Source: Pedobacter sp. L105 (GTDB lineage: Bacteria; Bacteroidota; Bacteroidia; Sphingobacteriales; Sphingobacteriaceae). From it: a stretch of 64,000 bases of DNA. Each line of letters starts with the position of its first letter. Position 1 is the first letter of the stretch. Below are positions 1-9,474 of the stretch, piece after piece. The notes beneath the pieces were generated by a model. The model did not search any database. It had not been told where the DNA came from and saw nothing but the letters and a program-made list of their open reading frames with translations. Made by a program: the position numbers and the translations under genes. Location of the stretch: NCBI RefSeq assembly GCF_009765875.1, contig NZ_LMUP01000016.1, positions 66,534 through 130,533 on the forward strand, read 5' to 3'.

Positions 1-874
1 CAGGAATTTCCGTTTTCAAGTTTAACCTTGCATTTTCAACACTAACGGCCGACAAGCCAATTTTAACCAGAAGCTGGTTCCCGGCACTGGTATCAAAGTT
101 AAGTGCGGCCTTCAGGTTTTTTCCATCTACCATATCGGCATTCTCATACTCACCTTGTTCAGTGGTCATTTTGGTCGATACAATAGCTTTTGAGAACTCG
201 GCAGTAAAATATATCTTTCTCATACTTGCCCATCCGGTGATGATACGGTATCCTTCAATCGTGTGATCGTTAACCATACGTATCTGCGCATCCAGTATCT
301 TACTCTTCCAGTAATTCGTTTTACTCATGGAGTGGTTCAGGTCAATAATTACATGACCTGGCGTATTGGCGGGATAAGTATACCGATGAAAACCTGCATG
401 TTCTGTAGCAGTCAATTCTACATTAGTATCATAATCCAGCAGTTTAACCTGGTAATAACCCGGTTTGGCAGATTCATGCTGATGATCATAACGGGAGCTG
501 TATCCGCTTCCCGGTTTTTTCACGTCTCCGGGAACAGTTTTGATGGTTCCTGTAGTAGGTATAAAAAGAATATCAAACAGATCAGAAATTCCAGTGCCAC
601 TTAAATGGGTATGGGTAAAACCTACGATGGTATGGTCATTGTAATTGTAACCTGAGGCCGGTGAATCGGGATCTACCTGGGTATCCGGGCTCACCTGTAC
701 CAGTCCGAATGGTGCTGTAGCACCGGGAAAATTACTGCCCGATAAACTGGATTGATTAATGGTTCCGGTTCCTATAAAAGGATTCACATAAGTGGTTAGG
801 GGTTTATCCTGTCCACAGGCCAGAAGGCCGGATAAAAATGCGGGTAAAAATAACAGGTGACTTTTTTTTAACAT
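1..874 (-). CDS. GH92 family alpha-mannosidase lipoprotein, N-terminal part (runs off left edge)
   Basis: Translating the minus strand from the ATG at 872-874 gives an open frame to the window edge (about 291 residues). It begins with a lipoprotein signal peptide with the lipobox Leu-Leu-Ala-Cys at Cys20, followed by TYVNPFIGTG and FPGATAPFGLVQVSPDTQ, the N-terminal hallmark of GH92 exo-alpha-mannosidases. These are calcium-dependent enzymes that trim mannose from N-glycans or mannans outside the inner membrane. The catalytic C-terminal domain lies outside the window. It follows the MG2/plug gene on the same strand after a 107-bp gap, so it may be the last gene of that operon or have its own promoter. 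The family call is firm; linkage specificity cannot be judged. Confidence 0.88.
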   Translation of the reverse strand, partial: MLKKSHLLFLPAFLSGLLACGQDKPLTTYVNPFIGTGTINQSSLSGSNFPGATAPFGLVQVSPDTQVDPDSPASGYNYNDHTIVGFTHTHLSGTGISDLFDILFIPTTGTIKTVPGDVKKPGSGYSSRYDHQHESAKPGYYQVKLLDYDTNVELTATEHAGFHRYTYPANTPGHVIIDLNHSMSKTNYWKSKILDAQIRMVNDHTIEGYRIITGWASMRKIYFTAEFSKAIVSTKMTTEQGEYENADMVDGKNLKAALNFDTSAGNQLLVKIGLSAVSVENARLNLKTEIP

Positions 875-981
875 GGTTGATCTGTAAAATAATTAAGCTT
901 GATAGATTACGACAGGCAAGATATATCTTCTTTTAAGATATTTTCAAGTTTGATAGTATTATGTTACAGCTAACCTTTGTT

Positions 982-3357
982 TTATCTCACTTCAAAAGTA
1001 AAATATTCGCTTCCTGCATCTCCATTTGCAGTAATTCCCTGTATTACGCCCACATATTTCCCTGCCCTGTCGGAAGTGTAAAATGAAACTGCATCCTCTG
1101 TGTTTATCTCAGGGCTCCAGTACAATAAATTTCTGAAGTCGGGTATACGACTTGCGGCTTGCGCTGCCGTATCGTATACAGGCGAATAAAATTCCCTGTT
1201 TAACTGTAGTCCTTCATAATCAAGCACAACCGCATGCGGGTCGAGTTCCACACCGCCCAAATCGCCTTTATAAGTCGTAAAACTAAACACCCCCTGTTCT
1301 GCAGACGGCCCATAATAGTATGAAAATGGCATCACTTCCAGCTTTTTAACTTTCAGCGGGTCAACAGTCATGACCTTATCCATGCTAAAAACAGGAATAC
1401 CGTCAAGCAAGACCAGCGGATCACCAAATAAAAACCCAACACCTGAAAGTACTTTGATATGAAATTTACCTTTCGTCTTTACAATATTATCTTCTTTAAC
1501 ATATTCACGCAAATCCTCTTCCATGGTTGTAAATCTTGTAAAATCGTCCAGCTTGTAAACGCTGGAAGGTTTACCATAAAAAGCAGTGCTGTCAACTACC
1601 TGGTCAGAAAACTTCCGTATGTGGTTACCTGAATAAATATTCATCACCTGCACGCCCAGGCTATGTTCCTGAATTGCGGTTAGCTGCCCCTGAGAAATAC
1701 TAAACTTAGGCAGTTCGGCAGAGGAATGCTGATCAGAAAATGGTGATAAAACCTCAATCCGATAGGTACTGTCAATCAATGAATTTGTCTGGACAATAAT
1801 TTCATTCGGCCCGTAAAAGTCTCTCGTATTGTATAACAAATTACCTGATGAATCACTTTTTGAAGTATATAACTGTACCCTTTTCCCCGGAACCCCCAAA
1901 TAGGTAAGTATATTTTTAGCCGGGAGGTTCGTCACTATATTAACTATTTTCGCCGTAATCAGATGCCCGGTATATTCAGGTAAATAGGTAAACGATACGG
2001 GCTTATTTGCCAGAATATTGGCCCAATTAAACCTTCTCCATCCCTGGGTAAGCATTAGATTATCCAGAGCTTCATTAACATCGGCACCTGAGTTTTTGAA
2101 ATAATATTCAGGAGATTCTACAATGCCTTTCAGTTCTGAGCTTAACCATAAATAATTGAATATATTCCCCGGATCTAAACTTTGCAGAGAGTCAACACGA
2201 TAAACCGCCATAGATAGTTCAGCATCAGCCGCCTTTCCTGCCAGATCTTTTGCCATCACCCTTACATTTACTTTCTTTCGCAGGTTATATTCCTGCTGAT
2301 CGGTATTGGCCGCAATCAGCAATTGCTGTACTGGTTTTTTAAAGTATAACCTTTCACAAACAGGCTGTTTTGCCTCATCAAAAACAGTAAATTGTGAAAT
2401 CCCTTCGCCAAGTGAATTTTTACTGATTGTAAAATGAGCCATTCCGTTCACCAGCGTCTCACTCCGGGCAGCCTTTATTGCCTGCCTGGTATGGGCAAAA
2501 AGGTAAACATTGCCCTCCTTATTACCTGCGCTGGTTACTGTTACGTTCAGCTGTCCGGATCCATTGTCTTCTAATTTCATGACATAACCCTGCTGGCTAA
2601 CTTCCGGTAAGTCCTGAATAATTTTAGTACTACCCATTCTGACAACAGCCTTATAAACAGTATTTGGAGCAGGGGTAAAAATAAAACTGCCCATTCCAAA
2701 CCTAAGAGCATTAAAACGTGCTACAGTATCATTTCGCTGATTAACAATGGCACCCGTTACCGCCACTCCGCTTCCGTTCTGCCCCGTAGCTTTAAAAGCT
2801 ACTTTACTGGTTATCCCATTAACTAAATTACCGCCTTCGGGAAAAAACTGGATATGAAAAGCAGCTGTACTTTCTTTAACCGGGGCATCCGGACTTTTTA
2901 ATGGATTGATCAGTGTAATCTTTTTTACAAAATAGGCATCAGGGCTAAAGTTTTTCATCCAGTTGGTATAAGCCCTGAACTGATAATTACCGTTTATAAC
3001 CGTAACAGGGATATACACAGACCCGCTGCCCATACCATTTTTGAGGCTCACCTTTGTTTGTATTACAGCATTTTGGTGCTCATCTAAAATATCGACATAC
3101 AATACTTTACTTAGGTTAAGCGGTTTATGATCATTTTCATCCACGGCGTAAGCTTTAAACCATAAAACTTCACCTGGCAGATATTTATCCTTATCCGTAT
3201 GAACAAATATTTTTTCCTCGATGGTACGATGGTTATAAGTACTAAAACCAGCCTGTACCTGTTGTATAACCTGGGCCTTTGCGCTTAATAAGAGCAATGA
3301 AAAAGCGAAAGTTAACAGTGTGAGCTTAATGTATGCCATTATTTTTCTCATGACCAA
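982..3357 (-). CDS. MG2-domain surface protein with TonB-plug-like C-terminal region
   Basis: A 791-residue secreted protein with an N-terminal signal peptide ending near AKAQ (residue 29). Residues about 45-150 (EKIFVHTDKDKYLPGEVLWF onward) match the macroglobulin-like MG2 domain. The C-terminal third contains LVLLDGIPVF and nearby text resembling the plug domain of TonB-dependent receptors, but there is no beta-barrel after it. Bacteroidetes often encode such proteins beside TonB receptors and DUF4249 lipoproteins, as here, where they are thought to act as surface-exposed accessory or scaffold proteins; that role is inferred. It lies 49 bp downstream of a DUF4249 gene on the same strand. 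Alternative starts at the third or seventh residue are possible. Confidence 0.75.
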   Translation of the reverse strand: MVMRKIMAYIKLTLLTFAFSLLLLSAKAQVIQQVQAGFSTYNHRTIEEKIFVHTDKDKYLPGEVLWFKAYAVDENDHKPLNLSKVLYVDILDEHQNAVIQTKVSLKNGMGSGSVYIPVTVINGNYQFRAYTNWMKNFSPDAYFVKKITLINPLKSPDAPVKESTAAFHIQFFPEGGNLVNGITSKVAFKATGQNGSGVAVTGAIVNQRNDTVARFNALRFGMGSFIFTPAPNTVYKAVVRMGSTKIIQDLPEVSQQGYVMKLEDNGSGQLNVTVTSAGNKEGNVYLFAHTRQAIKAARSETLVNGMAHFTISKNSLGEGISQFTVFDEAKQPVCERLYFKKPVQQLLIAANTDQQEYNLRKKVNVRVMAKDLAGKAADAELSMAVYRVDSLQSLDPGNIFNYLWLSSELKGIVESPEYYFKNSGADVNEALDNLMLTQGWRRFNWANILANKPVSFTYLPEYTGHLITAKIVNIVTNLPAKNILTYLGVPGKRVQLYTSKSDSSGNLLYNTRDFYGPNEIIVQTNSLIDSTYRIEVLSPFSDQHSSAELPKFSISQGQLTAIQEHSLGVQVMNIYSGNHIRKFSDQVVDSTAFYGKPSSVYKLDDFTRFTTMEEDLREYVKEDNIVKTKGKFHIKVLSGVGFLFGDPLVLLDGIPVFSMDKVMTVDPLKVKKLEVMPFSYYYGPSAEQGVFSFTTYKGDLGGVELDPHAVVLDYEGLQLNREFYSPVYDTAAQAASRIPDFRNLLYWSPEINTEDAVSFYTSDRAGKYVGVIQGITANGDAGSEYFTFEVR

Positions 3358-3406
3358 AAATCATTTAATTCAATTATAGTTTACTATTTATTCATTCAGC
3401 AGCCGG

Positions 3407-4588
3407 CTATTTCCAATAAGCAGGCTGAGTTTTAGTACCTCTGATGGTGCAATCCACACATTCATTACTTGAAGCAATAAATCCGCTTCCAGCACTTGGG
3501 CCCTTTTCCACAACAAATGGAACTATTGGTATATTTAAAGTTGGTAAAGGAATTAAATTATTTGCAACTGCCGGATAACCAGACCCAGGACTTGCATAAT
3601 AGGTTGTGTCCTGCTCACAATCATATGGATAAACTGTTTTCCAGTTAGAAGGCAGCTGACTGTTAGCAATAAAAACCCTTTTGGTTTGAACCTGAGAGGC
3701 ACTGATATATCCAATCACTATTTCTGATGCATTGGCCACATTATGTATATTCCCGTTGATATTAGAGGGTTGTGCATCAAATATACTCCCCAGCTGTTCG
3801 GTATTCTTTTTTAGGTTTACCCAGAAATTATAGGCATCGCTGCTTAATGCATATTGTCTTAGCATGATACTATATTTTGTTTCCAATTTTTCGGCCGTAG
3901 ACGGAATAAATATAATGGGTGCCTGATTGATCACATCCTGGGTTAATTTGGCTGATGACCCTAAAAGTATAGTACTTGAAGTATCAGTATTGAAGCAATC
4001 ATATACTTGTTTGTCTGCAGGACGCGGGATAATTTCTTTACCATCAGACATATATAAGGACAAGTATTTTGAATGGAACTGCCATGTTTCAGTATATTCC
4101 CAGCGGTAATAATGGGTATTGTTATTCGGGTCGTGTGTATTGGTATATAATTGCAGACCATTACCTGTGGCAATGGACCCAATACTATCAATTGGCGGGG
4201 TAATCTGTGCACTAACAAAATCTGAAATATACTCCTGATTGTCAGCCGTTTTAATTCTCAAATGATATTTTTTAGTTATATTGAGATTTAAACCCACTAC
4301 TGTATAATATCCCCTTCTGATCTCATTTAAAGTATAAATATCATTTTTATCGCTTTCCACAGTTATAGCAGCGCCGGCCAACGGATTTTTAGTGACCACA
4401 GCAGATACATTAACCGTACGGCTCAATTTAATGATCGTAGAATCCGCTCCGATATTAATTACCCCTTCTACCACCAAATAGCTGTTAGTTGAGGTAACCG
4501 CAGCAGGAGTATAAGGCTTTTTACAACTGAAAAAGCTGCCAAGTAAAAGACCAAAAACAATTATTTGCAAGTATTTCATTTTAAACAT
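3407..4588 (-). CDS. DUF4249 family lipoprotein (copy 1)
   Basis: A 393-residue lipoprotein with a short signal peptide and lipobox Phe-Phe-Ser-Cys at Cys22. TNSYLVVEGVINIGADST is the conserved DUF4249 opening, and the protein ends in an aromatic Trp-Lys after a Cys-x-x-Cys motif (ECVDC), as in the family. DUF4249 proteins are usually encoded directly after a TonB-dependent receptor and are presumed to be surface partners, but no biochemical role is known to me. It is closely similar throughout to the next gene upstream, so the pair arose by tandem duplication. The third or fourth codon (MKYL) is an equally plausible start. Confidence 0.85.
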   Translation of the reverse strand: MFKMKYLQIIVFGLLLGSFFSCKKPYTPAAVTSTNSYLVVEGVINIGADSTIIKLSRTVNVSAVVTKNPLAGAAITVESDKNDIYTLNEIRRGYYTVVGLNLNITKKYHLRIKTADNQEYISDFVSAQITPPIDSIGSIATGNGLQLYTNTHDPNNNTHYYRWEYTETWQFHSKYLSLYMSDGKEIIPRPADKQVYDCFNTDTSSTILLGSSAKLTQDVINQAPIIFIPSTAEKLETKYSIMLRQYALSSDAYNFWVNLKKNTEQLGSIFDAQPSNINGNIHNVANASEIVIGYISASQVQTKRVFIANSQLPSNWKTVYPYDCEQDTTYYASPGSGYPAVANNLIPLPTLNIPIVPFVVEKGPSAGSGFIASSNECVDCTIRGTKTQPAYWK

Positions 4589-4619
4589 TTCGCATCAGAT
4601 TTTATTTTCTTCAAATGGC

Positions 4620-5822
4620 TCATTTCCAAAAAGCAGGCTGAGGTTTAACACCTCTGGTTGTACAATCTGCACACTCTCTGCCTGAGGATAAATATCCTGT
4701 CCCTGCACTCTGTCCTGTTATGATTTTAAATGGATCTATTGGTATTTGCGTGCTGCCTAAAGGAATTAAAAAAGCTGCTACCTGATTAAACCCTGTTGGA
4801 TTGCTTTTACCTGCTGTACCCGGGGCTGTAAAATAAGTTGTATCTACCAGACAGTCATAGGGATAAACGGTTTTCCATGAAACTGGCAATTGACTATTGG
4901 AAATAAAGATCCTTTTAGTTTGAACCAGGCAAGCGCTGATATAACCAATTACTACTTCTGATGAATTGGATATATTACGTATGTTTCCATTAATATTTGA
5001 GGGCTGGGCATCAAATATACTACCCAACTGTTCTGTGTTTTTTTTCAGATTTACCCAGAAATTATAAGCATCACTGCTGAGCGCGTACTGCCGTAGCAGG
5101 ATACTATATTTGGTTTCAATTTTCTCAGCAGTTGAAGGAATAAATACAATTGGGGCCTGACTGATTACGTCCTGTGTCAGTTTAGCAGATGAACCCAAAA
5201 GTATCGTACTTGAGGTATCATTTGCAAAACATGAATACACAGATTGATCCGCAGACCTTGGTACAATCTCAGTTCCGTTAGTCACATAATTCGACATATA
5301 CTTTGCATGGAACTGCCAGGTCTCATTATATTCCCAGCGGTAGTAATGCGTATTGTTATTTGGGTCATGCGTATTGGTATACAATTGCAGGCCAGCACTT
5401 GTTGCAGTAGAACCAATACTATCAATTGGCGGGGTAACCTGTGCGCTTACAAAATCTGAAAGGTATTCCTGGTTATCAGCAGTTTTGATTCTCAAATGAT
5501 ACTTTTTAGCGGTATTGAGATTTAAGCCCACCACGCCATAATATCCCCTCCTGATCTCGTTTAAAGGGTAAATATCATTCTGGTCACTTTCTACAGTAAT
5601 TGCTGCTCCTGCCACCTGATTTTTAGTGACCACAGCAGAAATGTTAACGGTACGGCTCAGTTGAATTATCGTAGAATCTGCTCCAATATTAATTACCCCC
5701 TCTACTACCAGATAACTATTAGTTGAGGTAACAGCAGGAGGAGCATATGGCTTTTTACAGCTGAGTATACCAGCGGGCAAAAGACAAAAAGCAGCTATTT
5801 TTAAATATTTCATCATAAACAT
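4620..5822 (-). CDS. DUF4249 family lipoprotein (copy 2)
   Basis: A 400-residue paralogue of the neighbouring DUF4249 gene, with lipobox Ile-Leu-Ser-Cys at Cys22. Long stretches are nearly identical to copy 1, for example KYSI-LRQYALSSDAYNFWV, while the region around residues 190-210 and the loop before the C-terminus differ by substitutions and a few inserted residues. It sits between the TonB receptor and copy 1, with 31 bp to copy 1 and 131 bp to the receptor. That wider gap contains what looks like the decayed end of another copy. Divergence concentrated in loops suggests ligand or partner specialisation, which is inference. Confidence 0.85.
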   Translation of the reverse strand: MFMMKYLKIAAFCLLPAGILSCKKPYAPPAVTSTNSYLVVEGVINIGADSTIIQLSRTVNISAVVTKNQVAGAAITVESDQNDIYPLNEIRRGYYGVVGLNLNTAKKYHLRIKTADNQEYLSDFVSAQVTPPIDSIGSTATSAGLQLYTNTHDPNNNTHYYRWEYNETWQFHAKYMSNYVTNGTEIVPRSADQSVYSCFANDTSSTILLGSSAKLTQDVISQAPIVFIPSTAEKIETKYSILLRQYALSSDAYNFWVNLKKNTEQLGSIFDAQPSNINGNIRNISNSSEVVIGYISACLVQTKRIFISNSQLPVSWKTVYPYDCLVDTTYFTAPGTAGKSNPTGFNQVAAFLIPLGSTQIPIDPFKIITGQSAGTGYLSSGRECADCTTRGVKPQPAFWK

Positions 5823-5854
5823 TATCCTATAAACAATTCAATTTTCTGCCCATT

Positions 5855-5895
5855 CATTTCCAAACTTCCTGATGTGTCTGGTTCCTCTCAAGAAC
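5855..5895 (-). pseudogene. Possible decayed C-terminal remnant of a third DUF4249 copy
   Basis: On the minus strand the 131-bp gap between the TonB receptor and DUF4249 copy 2 reads, in one frame, FLRGTRHIRKFGN. This resembles the C-terminus of the intact copies (TIRGTKTQPAYWK). The DNA also keeps the shared TTTGGAAATG ending and a CTGA-GT-GT-CCTCT pattern (read on the plus strand) that lines up with the ends of both intact genes. An upstream in-frame TAG and a 1-2 base shift break the frame. The alignment was done by eye and is short, so this is tentative. Confidence 0.35.
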
Positions 5896-5953
5896 TATTT
5901 GCCAGGGTGACTGCCGCCGGCACATCCATATGACCACCCTGAAATGTTTCATG

Positions 5954-8728
5954 TTAAAACCTTATATTATAATTAATAAAAGGGATCGGATTTGCAAAAA
6001 CAGACAGCTTATACCCGCTGATCACACCGCTTTGTTCCGTAAAGAAGGTTGAATAAGCATTTTGACGACCTGTTAAATTATATACCCCTACATTCCATGT
6101 ATTATGAGTACGCTGGTGCACCCTATGGTTTCCTTCTATGTTCAAAGAAAAATCCGATCTGAAATAATCCGGAATCCTGTAAGCATTCCTGTCAGAATAT
6201 AACACCCGATCAGAACCACCATACTCATACTTGGCAATAGGCAATGTGATTGGCCTCCCGGTACTGTAAGTCATGTCTAACGATACACTGTAACGGTGTG
6301 TGAAACGATAATTACCGGTGAAATTAAAGATATTCGGCTTATCATAATTCGCCGCATAATAATTTCCTTTGTTGATCAGTTCCCCGGCATTGGGATCATC
6401 CTGTTTCAGGAAGGTACGGGAATAGGTATAACTTATAAATCCGTTTAGCTTACCAGTAGTTTTTTTTAGCAAAAATTCAGCCCCGTAAGCTTTTCCCTGT
6501 GTATTGATCACATCCTGTTCCACATGCTGATTTAACAATAGTACTGCCCCGCTTTTGTAATCCAGGTAATTTCTTAAACGTTTGTAATACACCTCAACAG
6601 ACATCTCTATCGTGTTGGATTTAGAATTGTTAAATATCCCGAGGGAAACCTGGTCGCCGTGTTCCGGCTTGATATTAGGGTCGCTTAATTTATATACATC
6701 AGTTGGAGATATGGAGGTAGAGTTGGTAAGCAGGTGAATAAATTGATGCAAAGTATTGTAACCTGCTTTCAGTGATAAATTATCATTTAGCATATAACGC
6801 GCGGACAACCTGAAATCAGGCGCCTGATAAGTATGAATGATCTTTCCGCTCTTGTAGGTTGTGCTGTCAAGCACAGTTGCAGGTCCCTTAGGAAGATTTG
6901 GCGCATAATTATCAATCGTTTGTGGCCCCAGGTAACTATAAATATTATATCTCACCCCTGCGCTAACAGAAAATTTATCCGTCACATCATATTTATCTCC
7001 TATATATACCGCGCTTTCCAGTGCTTTTTCAGTAGGCACTATCTGTTGTGCAACCAGTGAGGCTGTGCCGACAGGGTCAAAAGTACCAGGATCAATTTTA
7101 TACAGGATAGAGCTTACACCAAAGCTGATGGTGTGTTTTGGACTCAGTAAATAAGTGAAATCCGCCCTAAAGTTATTCTGAGCAATATGGTAACCCAAGT
7201 CGAACGCATTAACTGCATTGGCACTGCTCGAAATTGAGTATTGGTACCTGTCAATACCTGCACTGATCACACTATACAATTTGTCGTTGTAATTATGCTT
7301 CCATTTTAAAACCAGGTTTTTATTACTGTAAGCATAGGCCGTATCGCTGTTCAGTTTAAATTTATCGTTACTGAGGTATCCGGTTAGATAGAGGTTATTT
7401 TTATCGTCTATCTGATGACTGATACCCAGGTTAAAATCGTTAAAAGAGGCAGAACTATGTTTATAAGCTTCTGGCAATAAATGTAGCAGCCAATCGGAGT
7501 AAGAAGTACGTGCGCCAAAGATAAAGGACGTCTTATCACTCACAATAGGCCCTTCCAGATTTAACCTTCCGGTGAGTAAGCCTACCCCAATAGAACCGGT
7601 AAAATTCTTTTTATTACCCTCCCGGTTGGTGATTTCCAGAACCGACGATAAACGACCTCCGAATTTCTCCGGGATACTGCTTTTATATAACTGTATATCT
7701 TTTACCAGATCAGGATTAAAGGCGGCAAAAAAACCAAAAAAGTGAGCGGGGTTATATATGGTTGCACCATCGAGCAGGATCAGATTTTCATCGGCTGCCC
7801 CACCGCGTACATTAAAACCTGTTGTAGCTTCACCAACCGAAGTGACTCCTGGAAGTGTTAACACTGCTTTTAATACATCTGCTTCGCCAAAAACAGCAGG
7901 AATTTCTTTGATAGTTTTAATATCTAACTTTGTTGTACCCATTTGGGTACTTCTTACATTGGCGATTTTATCACCTGATATTTTAACTTCCTTTAAACTA
8001 TTGATCTGTTCCTGAACTTCAATATTCAATTTTCCATCTGTGTATAAATTGATCTGCCGCCTGGTATCGCGCATTCCCATGGCCCTGATATTTAAGATAT
8101 GTTTTCCGCGAGGCAATGTCATCGTAAAATAGCCAAACTGATCAGTCGACACGCCGGTTTTGGGCTCCCCAATAAAAATCCTGGAGCCCGCAACCCCTTC
8201 CCCAGATTTAATATCACGTATATAACCGCTCAAAATAGCATTACCACTCAATGGTTCATTTGTTTTTATACCTATCTGATAAACCTTATTTTCTGTAGTT
8301 GCATCCGGCATCTTTTTGTCCTTCTCTTCATTGTACTCGGCAATAACAACATTTGGCCTGTGTACCGGTATTTTTCCTGGTGTATTTGCTACCATGAAAC
8401 CAAGTGCCAGCTCCGTGACTACCGCTCTCCCCTTCGTTAGAAAAACCTGCCGGGAAGAAACAGAAAAATGAAAATCAGTATTTCTGAAAGCCTTCTCCAG
8501 AACGGTATCCAGCGGCTGATTGTTAACTTGCAGGGTGATTTTTAAACTATCAAACTGACTGGCATCATAATAAAAATGAAGATCGGTTTTTGACTCAATA
8601 TCACTCACAAACTGTGCAATAGTAGCTTGCTGAAAATTCCCACTGATTAATTTCGCATTGTTTTGCTGGGCAAAACCTACTTGCAAAATAAAAAGGAAGC
8701 AGAAACTTAATAAGTAGATTTTTATCAT
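5954..8728 (-). CDS. TonB-dependent receptor with STN and carboxypeptidase-like domains (FecA type)
   Basis: A 924-residue outer membrane receptor. In order it shows a signal peptide, an STN/secretin domain at about residues 30-100 (IAQFVSDIESKTDLHFYYDA), a carboxypeptidase regulatory-like beta-sandwich at about 165-245, a plug domain (GFNVRGGAADENLILLDGA), and a beta-barrel ending in an aromatic residue (NYNIRF). STN domains normally contact an anti-sigma factor in the periplasm, yet no sigma/anti-sigma pair is adjacent. It begins 2 bp after the preceding secreted-protein gene, so the two are co-transcribed, and the DUF4249 genes follow. The substrate is unknown; it could be a metal chelate or an oligomer. 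Confidence 0.9.
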   Translation of the reverse strand: MIKIYLLSFCFLFILQVGFAQQNNAKLISGNFQQATIAQFVSDIESKTDLHFYYDASQFDSLKITLQVNNQPLDTVLEKAFRNTDFHFSVSSRQVFLTKGRAVVTELALGFMVANTPGKIPVHRPNVVIAEYNEEKDKKMPDATTENKVYQIGIKTNEPLSGNAILSGYIRDIKSGEGVAGSRIFIGEPKTGVSTDQFGYFTMTLPRGKHILNIRAMGMRDTRRQINLYTDGKLNIEVQEQINSLKEVKISGDKIANVRSTQMGTTKLDIKTIKEIPAVFGEADVLKAVLTLPGVTSVGEATTGFNVRGGAADENLILLDGATIYNPAHFFGFFAAFNPDLVKDIQLYKSSIPEKFGGRLSSVLEITNREGNKKNFTGSIGVGLLTGRLNLEGPIVSDKTSFIFGARTSYSDWLLHLLPEAYKHSSASFNDFNLGISHQIDDKNNLYLTGYLSNDKFKLNSDTAYAYSNKNLVLKWKHNYNDKLYSVISAGIDRYQYSISSSANAVNAFDLGYHIAQNNFRADFTYLLSPKHTISFGVSSILYKIDPGTFDPVGTASLVAQQIVPTEKALESAVYIGDKYDVTDKFSVSAGVRYNIYSYLGPQTIDNYAPNLPKGPATVLDSTTYKSGKIIHTYQAPDFRLSARYMLNDNLSLKAGYNTLHQFIHLLTNSTSISPTDVYKLSDPNIKPEHGDQVSLGIFNNSKSNTIEMSVEVYYKRLRNYLDYKSGAVLLLNQHVEQDVINTQGKAYGAEFLLKKTTGKLNGFISYTYSRTFLKQDDPNAGELINKGNYYAANYDKPNIFNFTGNYRFTHRYSVSLDMTYSTGRPITLPIAKYEYGGSDRVLYSDRNAYRIPDYFRSDFSLNIEGNHRVHQRTHNTWNVGVYNLTGRQNAYSTFFTEQSGVISGYKLSVFANPIPFINYNIRF

Positions 8729-8730
8729 AT

Positions 8731-9474
8731 TTAGTTGGCTAAATGGTCATAGTAGGAAGAGATTTTAACAATGACATCTTCAGGATCTTTCCGAAATTTC
8801 AGTTTGTTAGTATTAACATAATGCTGAAGTTCTTGTCTCCTGTCTTTTAAAACATCCAGCAGATCTGATAAACTGCCAATGTTATAATAGACATTGTTCT
8901 TTTTAATATAAAAATCTTTTGAAGAAGTGAAATGCTGCTCAATGTCCTGGAAATACTCCTGAATCCCTTTTGACCGTTTAACCAAGGTTTCTATTTTACC
9001 TGAATAAACCTCATCGTAAAATCCTGATTTCATCCCTGCTTTATTATTCGTCAGGGTGTCAGACTGGATATTAATAAAGTGGTGGTTAAGGTAATCAAAG
9101 CTTTTTACCCTATCATTGATCAGTGAACACATCGTGTTTTGATCATATAAAAGGATAACCAGCTTATTGCCGTAAACATCATAGATCATCGGTATATCTG
9201 TGTATAATGTATGATCATAAACAACAGATCCTTTAGAAAAGGCATCGGTTTCCTGAAAATAAGCACTTCCCCTTGTTCCGGCATCATAAAAATCATAATG
9301 ACGGCCATTGTAAATAGGCAACTGGGCCCCCAGGGAAGCATTAAAAAACTTGATTACGCCATTTAAAGCAGTTTGATGTGCACTGCTATCCGAAGAGGTT
9401 TGAGAGAAAGATTTTTTACTGATAATAGTGAATAAAAAAAAGCATATCGCTGATATGAAAGCATATTTCCTCAT
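8731..9474 (-). CDS. Secreted protein of unknown function, first gene of the TonB receptor operon
   Basis: A 247-residue protein with an N-terminal hydrophobic signal sequence ending near SFSQ. I do not recognise a named domain. The mature part is rich in Tyr, Asp and Lys and contains repeated short beta-like stretches (YDVYGNKLVILLYDQ), and the last 70 residues look helical. It ends 2 bp before the TonB receptor start, which strongly suggests translational coupling and a shared function, for example a periplasmic or surface accessory of that receptor. A 9-bp inverted repeat lies about 50 bp upstream. Confidence 0.7.
   Translation of the reverse strand: MRKYAFISAICFFLFTIISKKSFSQTSSDSSAHQTALNGVIKFFNASLGAQLPIYNGRHYDFYDAGTRGSAYFQETDAFSKGSVVYDHTLYTDIPMIYDVYGNKLVILLYDQNTMCSLINDRVKSFDYLNHHFINIQSDTLTNNKAGMKSGFYDEVYSGKIETLVKRSKGIQEYFQDIEQHFTSSKDFYIKKNNVYYNIGSLSDLLDVLKDRRQELQHYVNTNKLKFRKDPEDVIVKISSYYDHLAN

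Noticed and set aside
263-604. Plus-strand 113-codon frame at the left edge
   Set aside because: Lies fully within the GH92 coding sequence on the other strand.
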